NCBI GenBank assembly: GCA_043381765.1
Contig: JBHJMP010001161.1
Location: 1-21,921 of the forward strand
DNA: 21,921 bases
DNA from: Collodictyon triciliatum
Lineage: Eukaryota; CRuMs
Reading direction: 5' to 3'
Shown here piece by piece: positions 19,337 through 21,921 of this stretch (its first letter is position 1; each line of letters begins with the position of its first letter). The translations under genes and the position numbers were made by a program. Below the pieces are notes generated by a model. The model had not been told where the DNA came from, did no database searches, and saw only the letters and a program-made list of their open reading frames with translations.

Positions 19337-19367
19337 CTTTCCGAAGTAGGCAGTTCAACGGATAACC
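19337..19367 (-). other. 31-nt exon linking pseudokinase and LRR-Sel1 exons
   Basis: Acceptor: a T-rich stretch ending CAAAAG. Donor: GTAAAT. It encodes GLSVELPTSE in frame. Its entry phase needs one base from upstream, supplied by the last kinase exon if that exon is spliced at 19511. Its exit phase fits the acceptor before 19147 and gives TSESPTARS. No nearby ATG provides a start exon in the right phase, which favours a fused gene over a separate LRR-Sel1 gene. Confidence 0.55.
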
Positions 19368-19487
19368 CTTTTGACAAAAATAAATAAATAAAAATAACAT
19401 TAATATTGATAAAAAAAAGAGAGAGAGTTCTTTGTGATACAACTATTTCAAAAGTTACAAAAATAAAATTCATGGCTGGTTTATCAT

Positions 19488-21727
<2,240 letters not shown>

Positions 21728-21818
21728 CTGAACAAATATTGTCTACGTCGTTGATGTTTTTTTGGAAAGAAAAATGATTGAAATTTGTTAATCCATGCAC
21801 TGGGCTTGAAATTTTTAG

Positions 21819-21868
21819 TAATGATAATGATAATGATAATGATAATGATAATGATAATGATAATGATA

Positions 21869-21916
<48 letters not shown>
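21819..21916. repeat. compound (TAATGA)n-(TAA)n microsatellite
   Basis: A hexamer run to about 21870 followed by a trinucleotide run. The hexamer looks like two TAA units with one substitution. It lies upstream of the first visible pseudokinase exon, presumably in an intron. No exon was found in 21728-21921. Confidence 0.92.
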
Positions 21917-21919
<3 letters not shown>

Positions 21920-21921
21920 TA

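Overview
This is nuclear DNA of an intron-rich, AT-rich unicellular eukaryote. Genes are split by introns of about 80-310 bp bounded by GT and AG. TAA, TAG and TGA all serve as stops, so the standard code applies. The gene set (Rab24, a cAMP-receptor-type GPCR, SmG, CLASP, a TKL-type kinase joined to LRR and Sel1 repeats) fits an amoeboid or rhizarian protist. Introns filled with simple repeats recall foraminiferan draft genomes such as Reticulomyxa, but that assignment is an inference and weak. Exon models below were built by hand; every coding junction keeps phase.

Layout. 1-1014: an A tract, then an unassigned stretch with possible minus-strand exons. 1015-2527 (-): Rab24, 7 exons, 197 aa. 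2528-3692: intergenic, with a tRNA-like element. 3693-5255 (-): seven-TM receptor of the Dictyostelium cAMP-receptor class, 6 exons, 285 aa. 5256-6068: intergenic. 6069-6835 (-): spliceosomal SmG, 4 exons, 75 aa. 6836-7905: intergenic, ending in a purine-rich array that holds a run of N (7472-7626). 7906-15720 (+): CLASP, about 28 exons, about 1301 aa, four TOG-type regions. 15721-16563: convergent intergenic space. 16564-21727 (-): TKL-like pseudokinase exons followed by one 2.6-kb exon of LRR and Sel1 repeats. These are probably one gene whose 5' end lies beyond the right edge.

The genes are not an operon. They are separate housekeeping or signalling functions: autophagy and traffic (Rab24), sensing (GPCR), splicing (SmG), microtubule dynamics (CLASP), and signalling or scaffolding (pseudokinase-LRR-Sel1). 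The most notable points are the likely pseudokinase-LRR-Sel1 fusion, the recurrent 16-31 nt exons, and the polypurine arrays that always lie with the purine strand in the sense direction.
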